Shown here piece by piece: positions 16,155-24,812 of a stretch of 58,105 bases of DNA (its first letter is position 1; each line of letters opens with the position of its first letter). The stretch spans positions 1 through 58,105 of the forward strand of contig NZ_ATZA01000039.1 in NCBI RefSeq assembly GCF_000427965.1, in the 5' to 3' direction. The position numbers and the translations under genes are program-made. The stretch is from Olivibacter sitiensis DSM 17696. Lineage in GTDB: Bacteria; Bacteroidota; Bacteroidia; Sphingobacteriales; Sphingobacteriaceae. Below the pieces are notes generated by a model. It made no database searches, was not told the DNA's origin, and was given only the letters and a program-made list of their open reading frames with translations.

Positions 16155-18527
16155 CTATTCATCTCGCAGGGAATCGACTGGGTTTGCCATGGCAGCGCGG
16201 ATGGCCTGAAAGCTAACGGTCAGTACGGCGATGGTGACTGCCAGCAAAGCCGTCATCGCAAATACGCCCCATTCCACCGATATCCGATAGGCAAAGTCCT
16301 GTAGCCAGTGTTCCATCGCATAGTAAGCAATGGGCGATGCGATGACAAAGGAGATGGCCACAAGCCGCACAAAGTCTTTGGACAGGAGGCGAACGATACT
16401 TCCTACACTGGCTCCCAATACCTTGCGCACGCCGATCTCTTTGCTGCGCTGCTCGGCGGTGTGGGCGGCCAGGCCAAATAGACCCAGGCAGGAAATGAAA
16501 ATGGCCAGGCCGGAAAACAGGCCGGTGAGCGCCGCTGTGCGCTGTTCACTCCTGAACTTGGCGGCATATTGCTCGTCGGCAAATTCATAGTCCAAAGGAT
16601 GCTCGGGATTGTACTTGTGGAAGATGCTTCCAATAGTGGTCAGGTTTTCAGAGGTCTTGCGCTCGCCGTTGAGCTTGATAGTCATTACGCCCGTATAGGC
16701 TTTTGGGCCGGCGATGATCATAGGCTCCACTGCTTTGTAGGGCGAATTGATCAGGAAATTCTTGACTACGCCCACTACGGTATATTGGATATAGTTGTCC
16801 TCCACGATCTTGCCTATGGGATCATCGAAGCCCATGGTTTTCACTGCCGCTTCGTTGAGCAGCATGGCCGTGGAATCCGTGGGATACTTGCCCACATCGA
16901 TGTCGCGCCCTGCCACCAATTGTACACCCGAGGTCTTGGTCCAGTCTTTATCTGCGGCAAAGCGGTGGATGGGCGATTGGTCTCCCGGTGCTTTTCCTTC
17001 CCAGCTGATGCTGCCGGAATTGCTCCACGTGCGGGTCATGGGTGCTCCCGTTTTGGTAATGGAAGTAGCTGCCCCGGCATCGATGATTTCCTGCCGGATG
17101 AGGTCGCTTTTTGGGCGGGAGATGTCGTTGAGGTACACGGTCATGAGCTGATCCCTGCTGTAGCCGGTATCCCGGTTTTCGGCATGTTGTATCTGCTGTC
17201 GGACAATAAGCGTGCAGATGATAAGTGCGATGGCAAAGGTAAATTGCAGGACTACCAGCATCTTGCGTAGGTTGAATGCCGAACGCACCCGCACATGGGT
17301 GCCTTTCAATACTTTGGCGGGCTGGAATGCCGAAAGGAAAAATGCCGGATAGCTGCCTGCTAGCAGTCCCGTAGCTAGGATGAACCCTGTTGCAGCGAGC
17401 CATATCACAGGTTTGTCATAGGGGATATACAGCTGCTCTGCTATGAGCGTCTCGTAGAGCGGCAGGGTAAGTGCCACAAGCAGGAGAGCAATGATGCCTG
17501 CCAGCACGGCCAGTAGTATGGACTCGCTGATGAACTGCCCGATGAGCATGCCCCGTCTTGCACCTGCTACCTTGCGTACGCCCACTTCCTTGGCGCGCCG
17601 TTCGCTCCGGGCGGTACTCAGGTTCATGAAATTGATGCAGGCGATGAGCAGGACGAAGACGGCGATAGCCCCGAATAGGTACACGCGGTCTATGCGCCCG
17701 CCAACAGGCTGTCCGTTTTCAACGCGCTCATAGAGGTGCCATTTGGCCGATGGGTACACAAACACATCAAGTTGCGACAGATCGTCCTTACGACGGCTGA
17801 TGTCCCTGATCTTGGCGTTGAAAGCTTCCACGTCCGTGTCTGGTTTTAACAACACGAAGGTGTTGAGGTAGCTGTTTGTCCAGGCATGGGGCGAGGTGTC
17901 GGCATAGCCCAGGGTTTCATACATATGCCAGTTGATGGTGGCATCCAGCCTGAAGCGCGTATTGGCAGGAAGGTCTTTCAGGATGCCCGTCACGATGACG
18001 CTGTAGCGTTCTTCATTTTCCAGTTGGATGGTCTGTCCCATAGCCTCCTTATCGCCGAACAGTTTTTTTGCCGTAGATTCGGTCAATACAATGGAATTGG
18101 GTTGCGCGAAGGCACTTTGTGGATTTCCTGCTATAAAGGGGAACGAAAACAGATCGAAGAACTCGCGGTCTACAAACACCACTTGCTGGTCGATGGACGC
18201 CCCACCTGTATTGAATAAGAGCTTGCCACCATTGGCATAGCGGCTGGTGGCTTCCACCTCTGGATACTCGGCCTTCAGGGCTGGCCCCATAGGCACTGAC
18301 GTGCTATTCCAACTTCCTATTTTACCGCCATTTTCCCTTTGATGGTAGGCTTCATATAATTGATCGCCCTTTTCGTGGAAGCGATCATAGCTTACCTCGT
18401 GCTGTATCCACAGCAAGATGAGGATAGCACCCGCCATGCCAACGGATAGTCCTGCTAGATTGATAAAGGCGTATCCTTTTGCCCTGATGAGATTTCGCCA
18501 AGCGATTTTGATGTAGTTCTTTAGCAT
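16155..18527 (-). CDS. FtsX/MacB-type ABC transporter permease (array member 5)
   Basis: A 790-residue permease starting MLKNYIKIAWRNLIRAKGY. It has two MacB-like periplasmic domains; the first is followed by INFMNLSTARSERRAKEVGV and the second by the loop KEIGVRKVLGAS. It ends NPVDSLRDE. It is visibly closest to member 2 in the periplasmic regions; both contain RTGWT/KTGAP-type segments and a DFDFS/RFRLD stretch after the first domain. Its promoter region carries the perfect TGTCCGATAACGGACA operator. As for the other members, neither ATPase nor substrate can be assigned. Confidence 0.9.
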   Translation of the reverse strand: MLKNYIKIAWRNLIRAKGYAFINLAGLSVGMAGAILILLWIQHEVSYDRFHEKGDQLYEAYHQRENGGKIGSWNSTSVPMGPALKAEYPEVEATSRYANGGKLLFNTGGASIDQQVVFVDREFFDLFSFPFIAGNPQSAFAQPNSIVLTESTAKKLFGDKEAMGQTIQLENEERYSVIVTGILKDLPANTRFRLDATINWHMYETLGYADTSPHAWTNSYLNTFVLLKPDTDVEAFNAKIRDISRRKDDLSQLDVFVYPSAKWHLYERVENGQPVGGRIDRVYLFGAIAVFVLLIACINFMNLSTARSERRAKEVGVRKVAGARRGMLIGQFISESILLAVLAGIIALLLVALTLPLYETLIAEQLYIPYDKPVIWLAATGFILATGLLAGSYPAFFLSAFQPAKVLKGTHVRVRSAFNLRKMLVVLQFTFAIALIICTLIVRQQIQHAENRDTGYSRDQLMTVYLNDISRPKSDLIRQEIIDAGAATSITKTGAPMTRTWSNSGSISWEGKAPGDQSPIHRFAADKDWTKTSGVQLVAGRDIDVGKYPTDSTAMLLNEAAVKTMGFDDPIGKIVEDNYIQYTVVGVVKNFLINSPYKAVEPMIIAGPKAYTGVMTIKLNGERKTSENLTTIGSIFHKYNPEHPLDYEFADEQYAAKFRSEQRTAALTGLFSGLAIFISCLGLFGLAAHTAEQRSKEIGVRKVLGASVGSIVRLLSKDFVRLVAISFVIASPIAYYAMEHWLQDFAYRISVEWGVFAMTALLAVTIAVLTVSFQAIRAAMANPVDSLRDE

Positions 18528-18831
18528 CGTTTTAGTATTGAGATATGCGTATTGCGTATTGGGACATCAGATTTGAGACATGAGATATCAAACGTCAGAA
18601 AATCTCCTTGCGTTTTAAGCAGTAGGTATTAAGCTTTAAATTATCCGGTGGCCAATACTACTGGGATCTTTTACCTCTTAAAACTTAAAAAAAGCTATGC
18701 CAAAATCGTTCCTTTTGTTTTAATGATCTTATTATCAGTATTTTGATTGGTTTTTTGTTTGTAGAATTGTCCGATAACGGACAGTATTAGTACGGAATTG
18801 GTCAGTCTGGCTGTAACGTAACTACATCAAT
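18528..18831 (-). promoter_or_regulatory. Permease promoter region: paired TGTnCG operators and TGGCA box
   Basis: The layout is the same as at 15156-15467. The leader has ATGAGATATCAAACGTCAG (about 18577-18597), TGGCA lies on the minus strand at 18698-18702, the perfect TGTCCGATAACGGACA at 18768-18783 is centred 75 bp upstream of the GG, and a degenerate second copy AGTACGGAATTGGTCA sits at 18789-18804. The block 18690-18785 is a near copy of 15303-15397, so these two promoters are related by duplication. No gene is seen here. Confidence 0.6.
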
Positions 18832-19734
18832 TTAATAAAAGTCAAGTACTTGGGCACCATAGCCATGTCGATCCAACAGTATAAAATTCATGACCGCATC
18901 TCGTGAATCGGAGGGCGAAGCCTCTTTGATCCAAATAGAAGCGTTAATCTTTGCCAGCTCATCGGGTTCTATATCATTTATATTATCATATTTGGTTATA
19001 ATATGCCGAAAATCGTTTTCTGGATAGTGCTTTCGTGCATTTTCTTTTTGGAACTCTGCTAGTTTACGGACATTGTCCTCGATATGTTCTTTCTCATCAT
19101 CAAAATAGGGGGCAAAGTGGTCGGCTATGTATTCGGCAATGGCCCTTGTATCTTCGTCCATTTCCTGTTTGAAATAAAGATGATCTGGAAATATATAAAG
19201 GAGATGGTGCTCTAGGATATTTTTCTTTAAGAAATTAGGCTTGAAAGTTCTGTGGAAACGAAAGTGGTTGATAATGATTTCTAGTTTTTTTGTGTCCAAG
19301 AAGCGCTTATATTCTGCTTTTAGGTATTCTACCCTATTTTTAAGATGATAAAAGTGATAGGCACGTTGGATGAACGTTCCACTGGCAAATAAGCCTGGCA
19401 CAAAATGATCTTTATAGAAAGCAATGAGATCGAGCTGATAGGCAATATCCTTCAAGTAGCTTTGATCGTTTTCTCGCATCAGATTTTCATTGAACGCTAT
19501 CGTTGCCTTGGCCGATTTTTCAAATTCCTCAAATTGAGTTTTCCGAAGGATATTCTTCAACGCATGCCTGTTGAAGTCAAACTCTTCCCAAAGACTGAAA
19601 AAATGCTTGCTCTCGGAATAGATATCTTTGACTTTTTCATGTTCAAAGATTTTTTCGGCTTGTTCCATACTCAATTTTAAGGTATGATACCTTGCTTGCA
19701 CCAAGCGGATCAGTTCTTCTCTTCCTTCTATCAT
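18832..19734 (-). CDS. Conserved-looking protein of unknown function
   Basis: A 300-residue soluble protein with no signal peptide or membrane segment. It is strongly helical and charged, with many aromatic residues (for example QRAYHFYHLKNRVEYLKAEY and NHFRFHRTFKPNFLKKNILE) and a possible coiled coil near its middle. I recognise no domain. It is encoded on the same strand as the permeases but ahead of the member-5 promoter, and is divergent from the outer-membrane barrel gene at 19976. The start at 19734 is the first ATG, preceded by the A/T-rich sequence usual here. Codon use resembles the neighbouring genes. Confidence 0.65.
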   Translation of the reverse strand: MIEGREELIRLVQARYHTLKLSMEQAEKIFEHEKVKDIYSESKHFFSLWEEFDFNRHALKNILRKTQFEEFEKSAKATIAFNENLMRENDQSYLKDIAYQLDLIAFYKDHFVPGLFASGTFIQRAYHFYHLKNRVEYLKAEYKRFLDTKKLEIIINHFRFHRTFKPNFLKKNILEHHLLYIFPDHLYFKQEMDEDTRAIAEYIADHFAPYFDDEKEHIEDNVRKLAEFQKENARKHYPENDFRHIITKYDNINDIEPDELAKINASIWIKEASPSDSRDAVMNFILLDRHGYGAQVLDFY

Positions 19735-19975
19735 GTTTAAAAGAGTTAAAAATGAATGATGACTATAAATATAAGTGTTTATGGGGTACGCGACAAAAAT
19801 CTGCTAAGCTTCAGTTGGTTTGTCTTTTCACCTTGCGCTTGGCGAAGGTGATATGGTGGGCATAGTGAAACGATGACTAAAAGCGATTTGTCTTGTACCT
19901 ACCGTTTAAATATATGCTACCTAGCTATTTTTTATGGAATTCACTATGTTTGTTTGTTTACCGTGATTTACCCAT

Positions 19976-20590
19976 ATGATAGCAAAAACTTATACCAGCC
20001 TGCTTCTCATTTACTTCCTTTTTCCTTTTGCGATGGTTCATTCACAGGAACGGGCAAGAGGTGCTCATTATTTGGGGGCGTCCATTTCTGCCTTGGATGC
20101 TTATTTTCATCAGAAAGCCTTGTTGGGTACTGGGAGTAAGGAAGGGCGCTCACAAAGCAAGTTCGGTCTGCATTATACTTATCAGTTAAATGAAAGGCTG
20201 GGAATTGAATCGGGGATTCAATATTTGAAGTATCGATACGACTTAAGGCCGGCACCTACGGGCATACCGCAAACAGCTACCGCCCATGAGCTTCAATTAC
20301 TGAGTGTGCCTGTCTATGGCAAATTCTCCTTTTTGAGATTTTTATATCTCAATGGAGGTGTAATGCTAGATATAGAAGCTAAGAATAGTGGCGGTGTCAA
20401 CAGCCAGTCGGGTATTGGTGCGGGCGTTGGGATAGGGGCTCAATATTATTTAAAAAACGGTATAGGCTTCTTTTTAAATCCGCAGTTGATCCAACACAGG
20501 GTGATAGGTTTTCATAGTGAACAATACCCAAATAAATTGACGGAAGCGAGTGCTTCAATTGGAATCAGTTATAAACTGTCCAGAGACTAA
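19976..20590 (+). CDS. Outer-membrane beta-barrel protein
   Basis: A 204-residue protein with a signal peptide (MIAKTYTSLLLIYFLFPFAM...HSQ, cleavage expected after about residue 24). It is followed by alternating beta strands rich in glycine and aromatics, such as KFGLHYTYQLNERLGIESGI, GAGVGIGAQYYLKNGIGFF and a final strand SASIGISYKLSRD. This is the pattern of small PorT/OmpW-like eight-stranded barrels of Bacteroidota. It probably sits in the outer membrane; ligand and role are unknown. It is the only plus-strand gene between permease members 5 and 6. Confidence 0.75.
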   Translation: MIAKTYTSLLLIYFLFPFAMVHSQERARGAHYLGASISALDAYFHQKALLGTGSKEGRSQSKFGLHYTYQLNERLGIESGIQYLKYRYDLRPAPTGIPQTATAHELQLLSVPVYGKFSFLRFLYLNGGVMLDIEAKNSGGVNSQSGIGAGVGIGAQYYLKNGIGFFLNPQLIQHRVIGFHSEQYPNKLTEASASIGISYKLSRD

Positions 20591-20715
20591 AATTAATCCC
20601 CTCTCCTGATGGGGAACCGTTTGGCCTGTTTTCCATAATAGAGGTTGACAGTACAGTGCTATCCATCCCTCAAAGATTCCATCCCAATATCCATCGGATC
20701 TCGCTATTGCGCGAT

Positions 20716-23091
20716 TTACTCATCGCGTAAAGACTCGACAGGATTGGCCGTCGCGGCTTTTAGCGCCTGATAACATACGGTGAGCAGGGCCAAGGAAAGA
20801 GCGATGCCAGCACCTACGAAGAATATCCACCACGAGAGTTCTATGCGATAGGCGAAGGTATGCAGCCATTTGCTAGATGCCCACCAAGCGATGGGCGTGG
20901 CAATGGCTATAGAAATTGCTACTAAACGGACAAAGGGCCTGTTGAGCAGCAGAAAGATCTGCTTGACATCTGCTCCAAGGACCTTGCGGATACCGATTTC
21001 CTTTTGACGAATATGGATGGCATAGGCCGACATGGCAAACAAGCCTATCAAGGCTACCAACAGGATGAGATAGGAAAAAGCGGTAAAGGCGTTTTTCAGT
21101 TTTTCCTGATCGGCATAGGAATGGGCGAACTTTTGATCGAGAAATTCATAGTTTAAATGCTGTCCATCCTTGGGGTTTATGGTCGTCCAGTTCTCCTGCA
21201 GCGCCTTTAACGTACTTTGTACTTTGTCGCTAGCCAGTTTGATCATCATTTCCACCTTATATTGGCCCATGGGCGGGACGCCTATCACGTCTAGCGTATA
21301 GGCCATAGGGCGTACTAGTTGCTCAAACCCCTCCATCTTGCTGTCTTCCACTAAAGCAGTAATACGGTAGGTACATTCGCCTTGCTTGATAAGTTGCCCT
21401 ATGGGATCGGTGATGCCTAGCGCTTTCGCGGCGCTGCTATTGAGGACGATCTGGCTGGTATCTCCAGGTGAGACGTTCGAAAATGATTTCCCAGCCAATA
21501 CATGAATATCCAAGGTTTCAAAATATTCCAGATCGACGGCAATATGATCCAGTGTTATTTCTTTTGCCTGGTATTGAAATGCATAGCTTTTGGGTGCATT
21601 ACCGCCGGGTACATTGGATGCCACGGTAGCATACCGTACTCCGGGAAGCGATTTGAGCGAGGTACGAACTGCTTCAAAATCCTTGGTATCATTATACCAT
21701 GCCATGTTTTTCACGTACAGTACTTGGTCTACCGAAAAGCCCTTGTCACTGTTCTTCATATAATCTAGCTGCCGGCTGATGACCAGCATGGAGCTGATGA
21801 ACAGAAAAGCGATGACAAATTGAAAAGTGAGCAAGGCATGGCGTAAAGTGGCTGTTTTGTGACTTGTCTGAAAGCGACCACTCAAAACGGCTACGGGCCG
21901 AAAGCCAGACAGGGTGACGGCCGGATACAAACCTGCGACCAGGGTAGTGCCCAATACGGCCATACCAAGCTGAAAAGCGACGGTTTGGTTGAATTGGAAA
22001 CTATCAAAATCATATTGGAAATAGATTCTCATGGTGTTCCATGAAAGGTAGACCAGCAAGGTGGCTATTGCGGCTGCCAATAGGCACTGCAAGAAGACTT
22101 CCATCATGAATTGCCTGGTTAGCCTGGCTCGCGATACGCCGAATAGCTTTTTGACGCCTATTTCCTTGGCCCTTTGTTGGGCCTGTACCACCATCATGTT
22201 GGCAAAATTCACACAGGCCAATACCAGTATGATAATGGATAGCGTACCAAGTGCAATGACCATATGATAGGCGGTAGCGCTACCATGCTTGGGGTGTAGG
22301 TGCAGGTTTTTCAACGGATCGAGGTACAGTACGGTAGACGCGGCCTGCTTCTGCGATGCATCGCCGAGTACCTCGTTTTGATAGATTTGGTTTATTTTGG
22401 TTGTCAATGCACGAATGTCCGTTCCGGGTTTCACTTGGATGTAGGTTTGGTAGCTAGGTACACTACCATTACCCGCCGTTTCTGCTACGTCTTCCTTGAA
22501 TGCCATATAATCGTATTGGATATTGCTCAATCGAGAGTTATCGCCAATGGCGTGTATCTGTTCGAAGAAACCGGATTTTTCATTGATCAAGGCCACCGTC
22601 TTGGGTTCGGCAAAAGGGCCTGTTTCACCGGGAAACAATTTCTTCCCCACTTCCTTGGAGAAGATTCCCACTTGTGGAGTATTTGATTCCACTATGGAAT
22701 AACCTGCTGCCTCGATTTGAAAAATCTGGGCTATGCTCTTATCGGCGGCTAGCCAGCGCTTTATAAAGAAAACATCGTTGTCCGAGATAAAGGGAAATTC
22801 ATAAGGAGCTTGTGCTACCCTACCGGATAAGGCTATTTCCGGCAATTGTGCCTGTATCTTTGGAGATAGGCCCGCCGGGGTAAGGTCAGCAAAGCTGCCT
22901 TCCTGTTCGTTGCCTATCAGATAGATATTTTCATAATTATCGTTCCAGGTATCGTAGCTGTTCTCGCGGTTGATGTAGGCATAAGCCAGGATAAAGCCCG
23001 CAAAGCCAATGGCAAGACCAAATATGTTAAGCGTGGTATAGCCCACTGACTTCCGGGCTGCTCTGATGGTTATCTTGAAGGTATGGATCAT
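20716..23091 (-). CDS. FtsX/MacB-type ABC transporter permease (array member 6)
   Basis: A 791-residue permease starting MIHTFKITIRAARKSVGYTT and ending NPVESLRDE. The first loop, VNFANMMVVQAQQRAKEIGV followed by KKLFGVS, and the second, KEIGIRKVLGAD, depart from the consensus of members 1-5. This places it on a separate branch of the family. It has two MacB-like periplasmic domains, the second containing NVPGGNAPKSYAFQYQAKEI. Its promoter carries two TGTnCG operators 21 bp apart. It is convergent with the barrel gene, whose stop is 125 bp away. Confidence 0.9.
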   Translation of the reverse strand: MIHTFKITIRAARKSVGYTTLNIFGLAIGFAGFILAYAYINRENSYDTWNDNYENIYLIGNEQEGSFADLTPAGLSPKIQAQLPEIALSGRVAQAPYEFPFISDNDVFFIKRWLAADKSIAQIFQIEAAGYSIVESNTPQVGIFSKEVGKKLFPGETGPFAEPKTVALINEKSGFFEQIHAIGDNSRLSNIQYDYMAFKEDVAETAGNGSVPSYQTYIQVKPGTDIRALTTKINQIYQNEVLGDASQKQAASTVLYLDPLKNLHLHPKHGSATAYHMVIALGTLSIIILVLACVNFANMMVVQAQQRAKEIGVKKLFGVSRARLTRQFMMEVFLQCLLAAAIATLLVYLSWNTMRIYFQYDFDSFQFNQTVAFQLGMAVLGTTLVAGLYPAVTLSGFRPVAVLSGRFQTSHKTATLRHALLTFQFVIAFLFISSMLVISRQLDYMKNSDKGFSVDQVLYVKNMAWYNDTKDFEAVRTSLKSLPGVRYATVASNVPGGNAPKSYAFQYQAKEITLDHIAVDLEYFETLDIHVLAGKSFSNVSPGDTSQIVLNSSAAKALGITDPIGQLIKQGECTYRITALVEDSKMEGFEQLVRPMAYTLDVIGVPPMGQYKVEMMIKLASDKVQSTLKALQENWTTINPKDGQHLNYEFLDQKFAHSYADQEKLKNAFTAFSYLILLVALIGLFAMSAYAIHIRQKEIGIRKVLGADVKQIFLLLNRPFVRLVAISIAIATPIAWWASSKWLHTFAYRIELSWWIFFVGAGIALSLALLTVCYQALKAATANPVESLRDE

Positions 23092-23197
23092 AACATGTCT
23101 TATTGGCGATATATCTTTAAACTTTAAATGAAATAAACCCTGGTAAGCTTTGGGGTCTTACCAAGGTCTAAATTATAACAAACACACGATACTGGTG

Positions 23198-23304
23198 TGC
23201 CATAAATGAGGCCAATGTTTTTATTGTTTGAATATCAATGATTTATTGTTTTGCTCCTATCATTGGGTGTCCATAAGCGAACAGTTTTTGTTCGTATGCG
23301 GACA
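23198..23304 (-). promoter_or_regulatory. Permease promoter: two TGTnCG operators 21 bp apart and TGGCAC box
   Basis: TGTCCATAAGCGAACA (23268-23283) and TGTTCGTATGCGGACA (23289-23304) have centres exactly 21 bp apart. The nearer one is centred 75 bp upstream of the GG in a minus-strand TGGCAC (23197-23202). The -12 position reads TATC. The flanks are otherwise unlike the 15-kb and 18-kb promoters, so conservation of sites and spacing here is independent support for function. The rest of the gap 23092-23454 holds no gene. Confidence 0.6.
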
Positions 23305-23454
23305 ATATCTTTGCGGAACAATCTCCCTGTTTTAATTGATTCTAGGGCTATTCCAAGCATCTACCCATTCCTTACGTTGGCATCTGGAGCAGTTGTGCAT
23401 TGTCTCTTCTAGATTGACCTCGGTGTACTACAATTAGGTTATGACTAAATGTAA

Positions 23455-23975
23455 TTATGGATTTTTGAGATTCTCGATCGGATTTTGGACGATTACTTTC
23501 CACGATTGCAGTATGATGGTAGCCAAAGAGATACCAACAAGGCATCCAATGGCCAATAGGTATATCCATATACCGATGGAAGTACGAAACGCAAATCCGT
23601 TGAGCCATTGTTGCATGGCTATGGCGGCAATGGGAATGGCTATGGCGGATGCTATGCTTGCCGTTCGCAAAAATTCCTTGGCAAAAAGATAGATGATATG
23701 TCTGCGTTCGGCACCATATATCTTGCGTATGGCAATGTCCCTCAACTTTTTCTGTGCACTGAAATTGGCCAAGGCAGCGAGGCCAAGTAATGCAATGAGT
23801 AGAGCTATCGCACTGAAAAGGCCCATTATGCGTGCAAAATGCTTATTGCTTGTGTACTGTTGTTCGAAATACTGATCGAGGAAAAATGCGTCTAAGTTTG
23901 ACTCGGGAAATTGGGATTTCCATTCCGATGCCAGCATGTCCATGGCGGGATGCTTCGGAAAAAATTTGGTGGAGA
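23455..23975 (-). pseudogene. C-terminal stump of an FtsX/MacB-type permease
   Basis: The frame encodes the end of a permease. A family-typical stretch FFPKHPAMDMLASEWKSQ leads into FFLDQYFEQQY, the last helices, the loop RDIAIRKIYGAE and an ending NPIENLKNP. Homology continues upstream of the first ATG at 23943 to about 23975 and then stops. About 620 N-terminal residues, including TM1 and the first periplasmic domain, are missing, so it cannot work as a permease. The break coincides with the change to A+T-rich DNA and with the start of the AraC gene at 23988, marking an insertion or deletion boundary. Its ending NPIENLKNP shows it was a different lineage from members 1-7. Confidence 0.85.
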
Positions 23976-23987
23976 TTTGGTGACAAA

Positions 23988-24764
23988 ATGAATAAGAAAG
24001 ATGTAAGTGAATATAAAAGGCTGGATATCTTGGATGGAACAGAAATTCTATTCGCTAAAAATCACACACAGGATTTCCCAAATCATACACACGATACCTT
24101 TAATATCGCATTGGTTTTAAACCAAACTTTTAATGCCAAACTAGATTCAAAATTCTTGCAGGCACCAAGAGGAACATTGTGTATAACGAATCCCGATGAA
24201 ATTCACGCGACACCTTGCGACAAAAACATAGGCAATTCATTCATCACATTTTACATCGCTCCCACGGTTTTAACGCAAATAAACAATGGTGTTGATGTCT
24301 TTTTTAAAGATAAGGTTATCGATAACCAAAAACTCTTTTCTCTGCTTTATTTTCTTGCTCAAAACATGGGAAACAAATCAATAAATTTTGAAAAAGAATT
24401 AATCCAAGCACTTTCAATACTAGTGAAAGAATACGCAACAGAGATATACTTTAAACACAAAGACACAAAACTCTTCCAGGATTTTTTGCAAGAAGATTCG
24501 CTGGAAAAATTCTCGCTGGAAAAGACCGCAAACAAATTTGGGTTGGATAAATTCAAGTTTCTTCGGCTTTTTAAACAGGAAACGGGTTTAACACCGAATG
24601 CATACATTATTCTCCAACGGATCAATAAAGCTAAGCAAATGCTTTCCGAAAATGAAGATTTATCTGAAATTGCTTTTTCTTCCGGTTTTTATGATGTTGC
24701 GCATTTTAATCGGGAATTCAAAAGATATACCGGTGTAACTCCCGGAACGTACAAAAACGCGTAA
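23988..24764 (+). CDS. AraC-family transcriptional regulator (cupin-type N domain)
   Basis: From ATG 23988 the product is 258 residues. It has a cupin-like N-terminal domain (FPNHTHDTFNIALVLNQTF and a later PDEIHATPCD segment, the usual effector-binding histidines) and a C-terminal AraC HTH pair ending LSEIAFSSGFYDVAHFNREF and GVTPGTYKNA. The frame is open further upstream, but that sequence is antisense to the permease stump. The start codon lies within about 15 bp of the inferred island boundary, so the native promoter may have been cut away. The S41 protease gene follows 48 bp downstream. Confidence 0.85.
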   Translation: MNKKDVSEYKRLDILDGTEILFAKNHTQDFPNHTHDTFNIALVLNQTFNAKLDSKFLQAPRGTLCITNPDEIHATPCDKNIGNSFITFYIAPTVLTQINNGVDVFFKDKVIDNQKLFSLLYFLAQNMGNKSINFEKELIQALSILVKEYATEIYFKHKDTKLFQDFLQEDSLEKFSLEKTANKFGLDKFKFLRLFKQETGLTPNAYIILQRINKAKQMLSENEDLSEIAFSSGFYDVAHFNREFKRYTGVTPGTYKNA

Positions 24765-24800
24765 TGCAATATTATACAATTCATTTTCTTCTGCTCTCTG

Positions 24801-24808
24801 TAGCTTTG
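24801..24808 (+). promoter_or_regulatory. -7 box TAGCTTTG close to the S41 protease start
   Basis: TAGCTTTG fits the Bacteroidota -7 consensus TAnnTTTG. It ends only four bases before the ATG at 24813, so transcription would begin at or next to the start codon and give a leaderless or nearly leaderless mRNA. No clear -33 TTTG is present at the usual spacing, which suggests an activator, perhaps the adjacent AraC protein. Confidence 0.45.
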
Positions 24809-24812
24809 CAGC

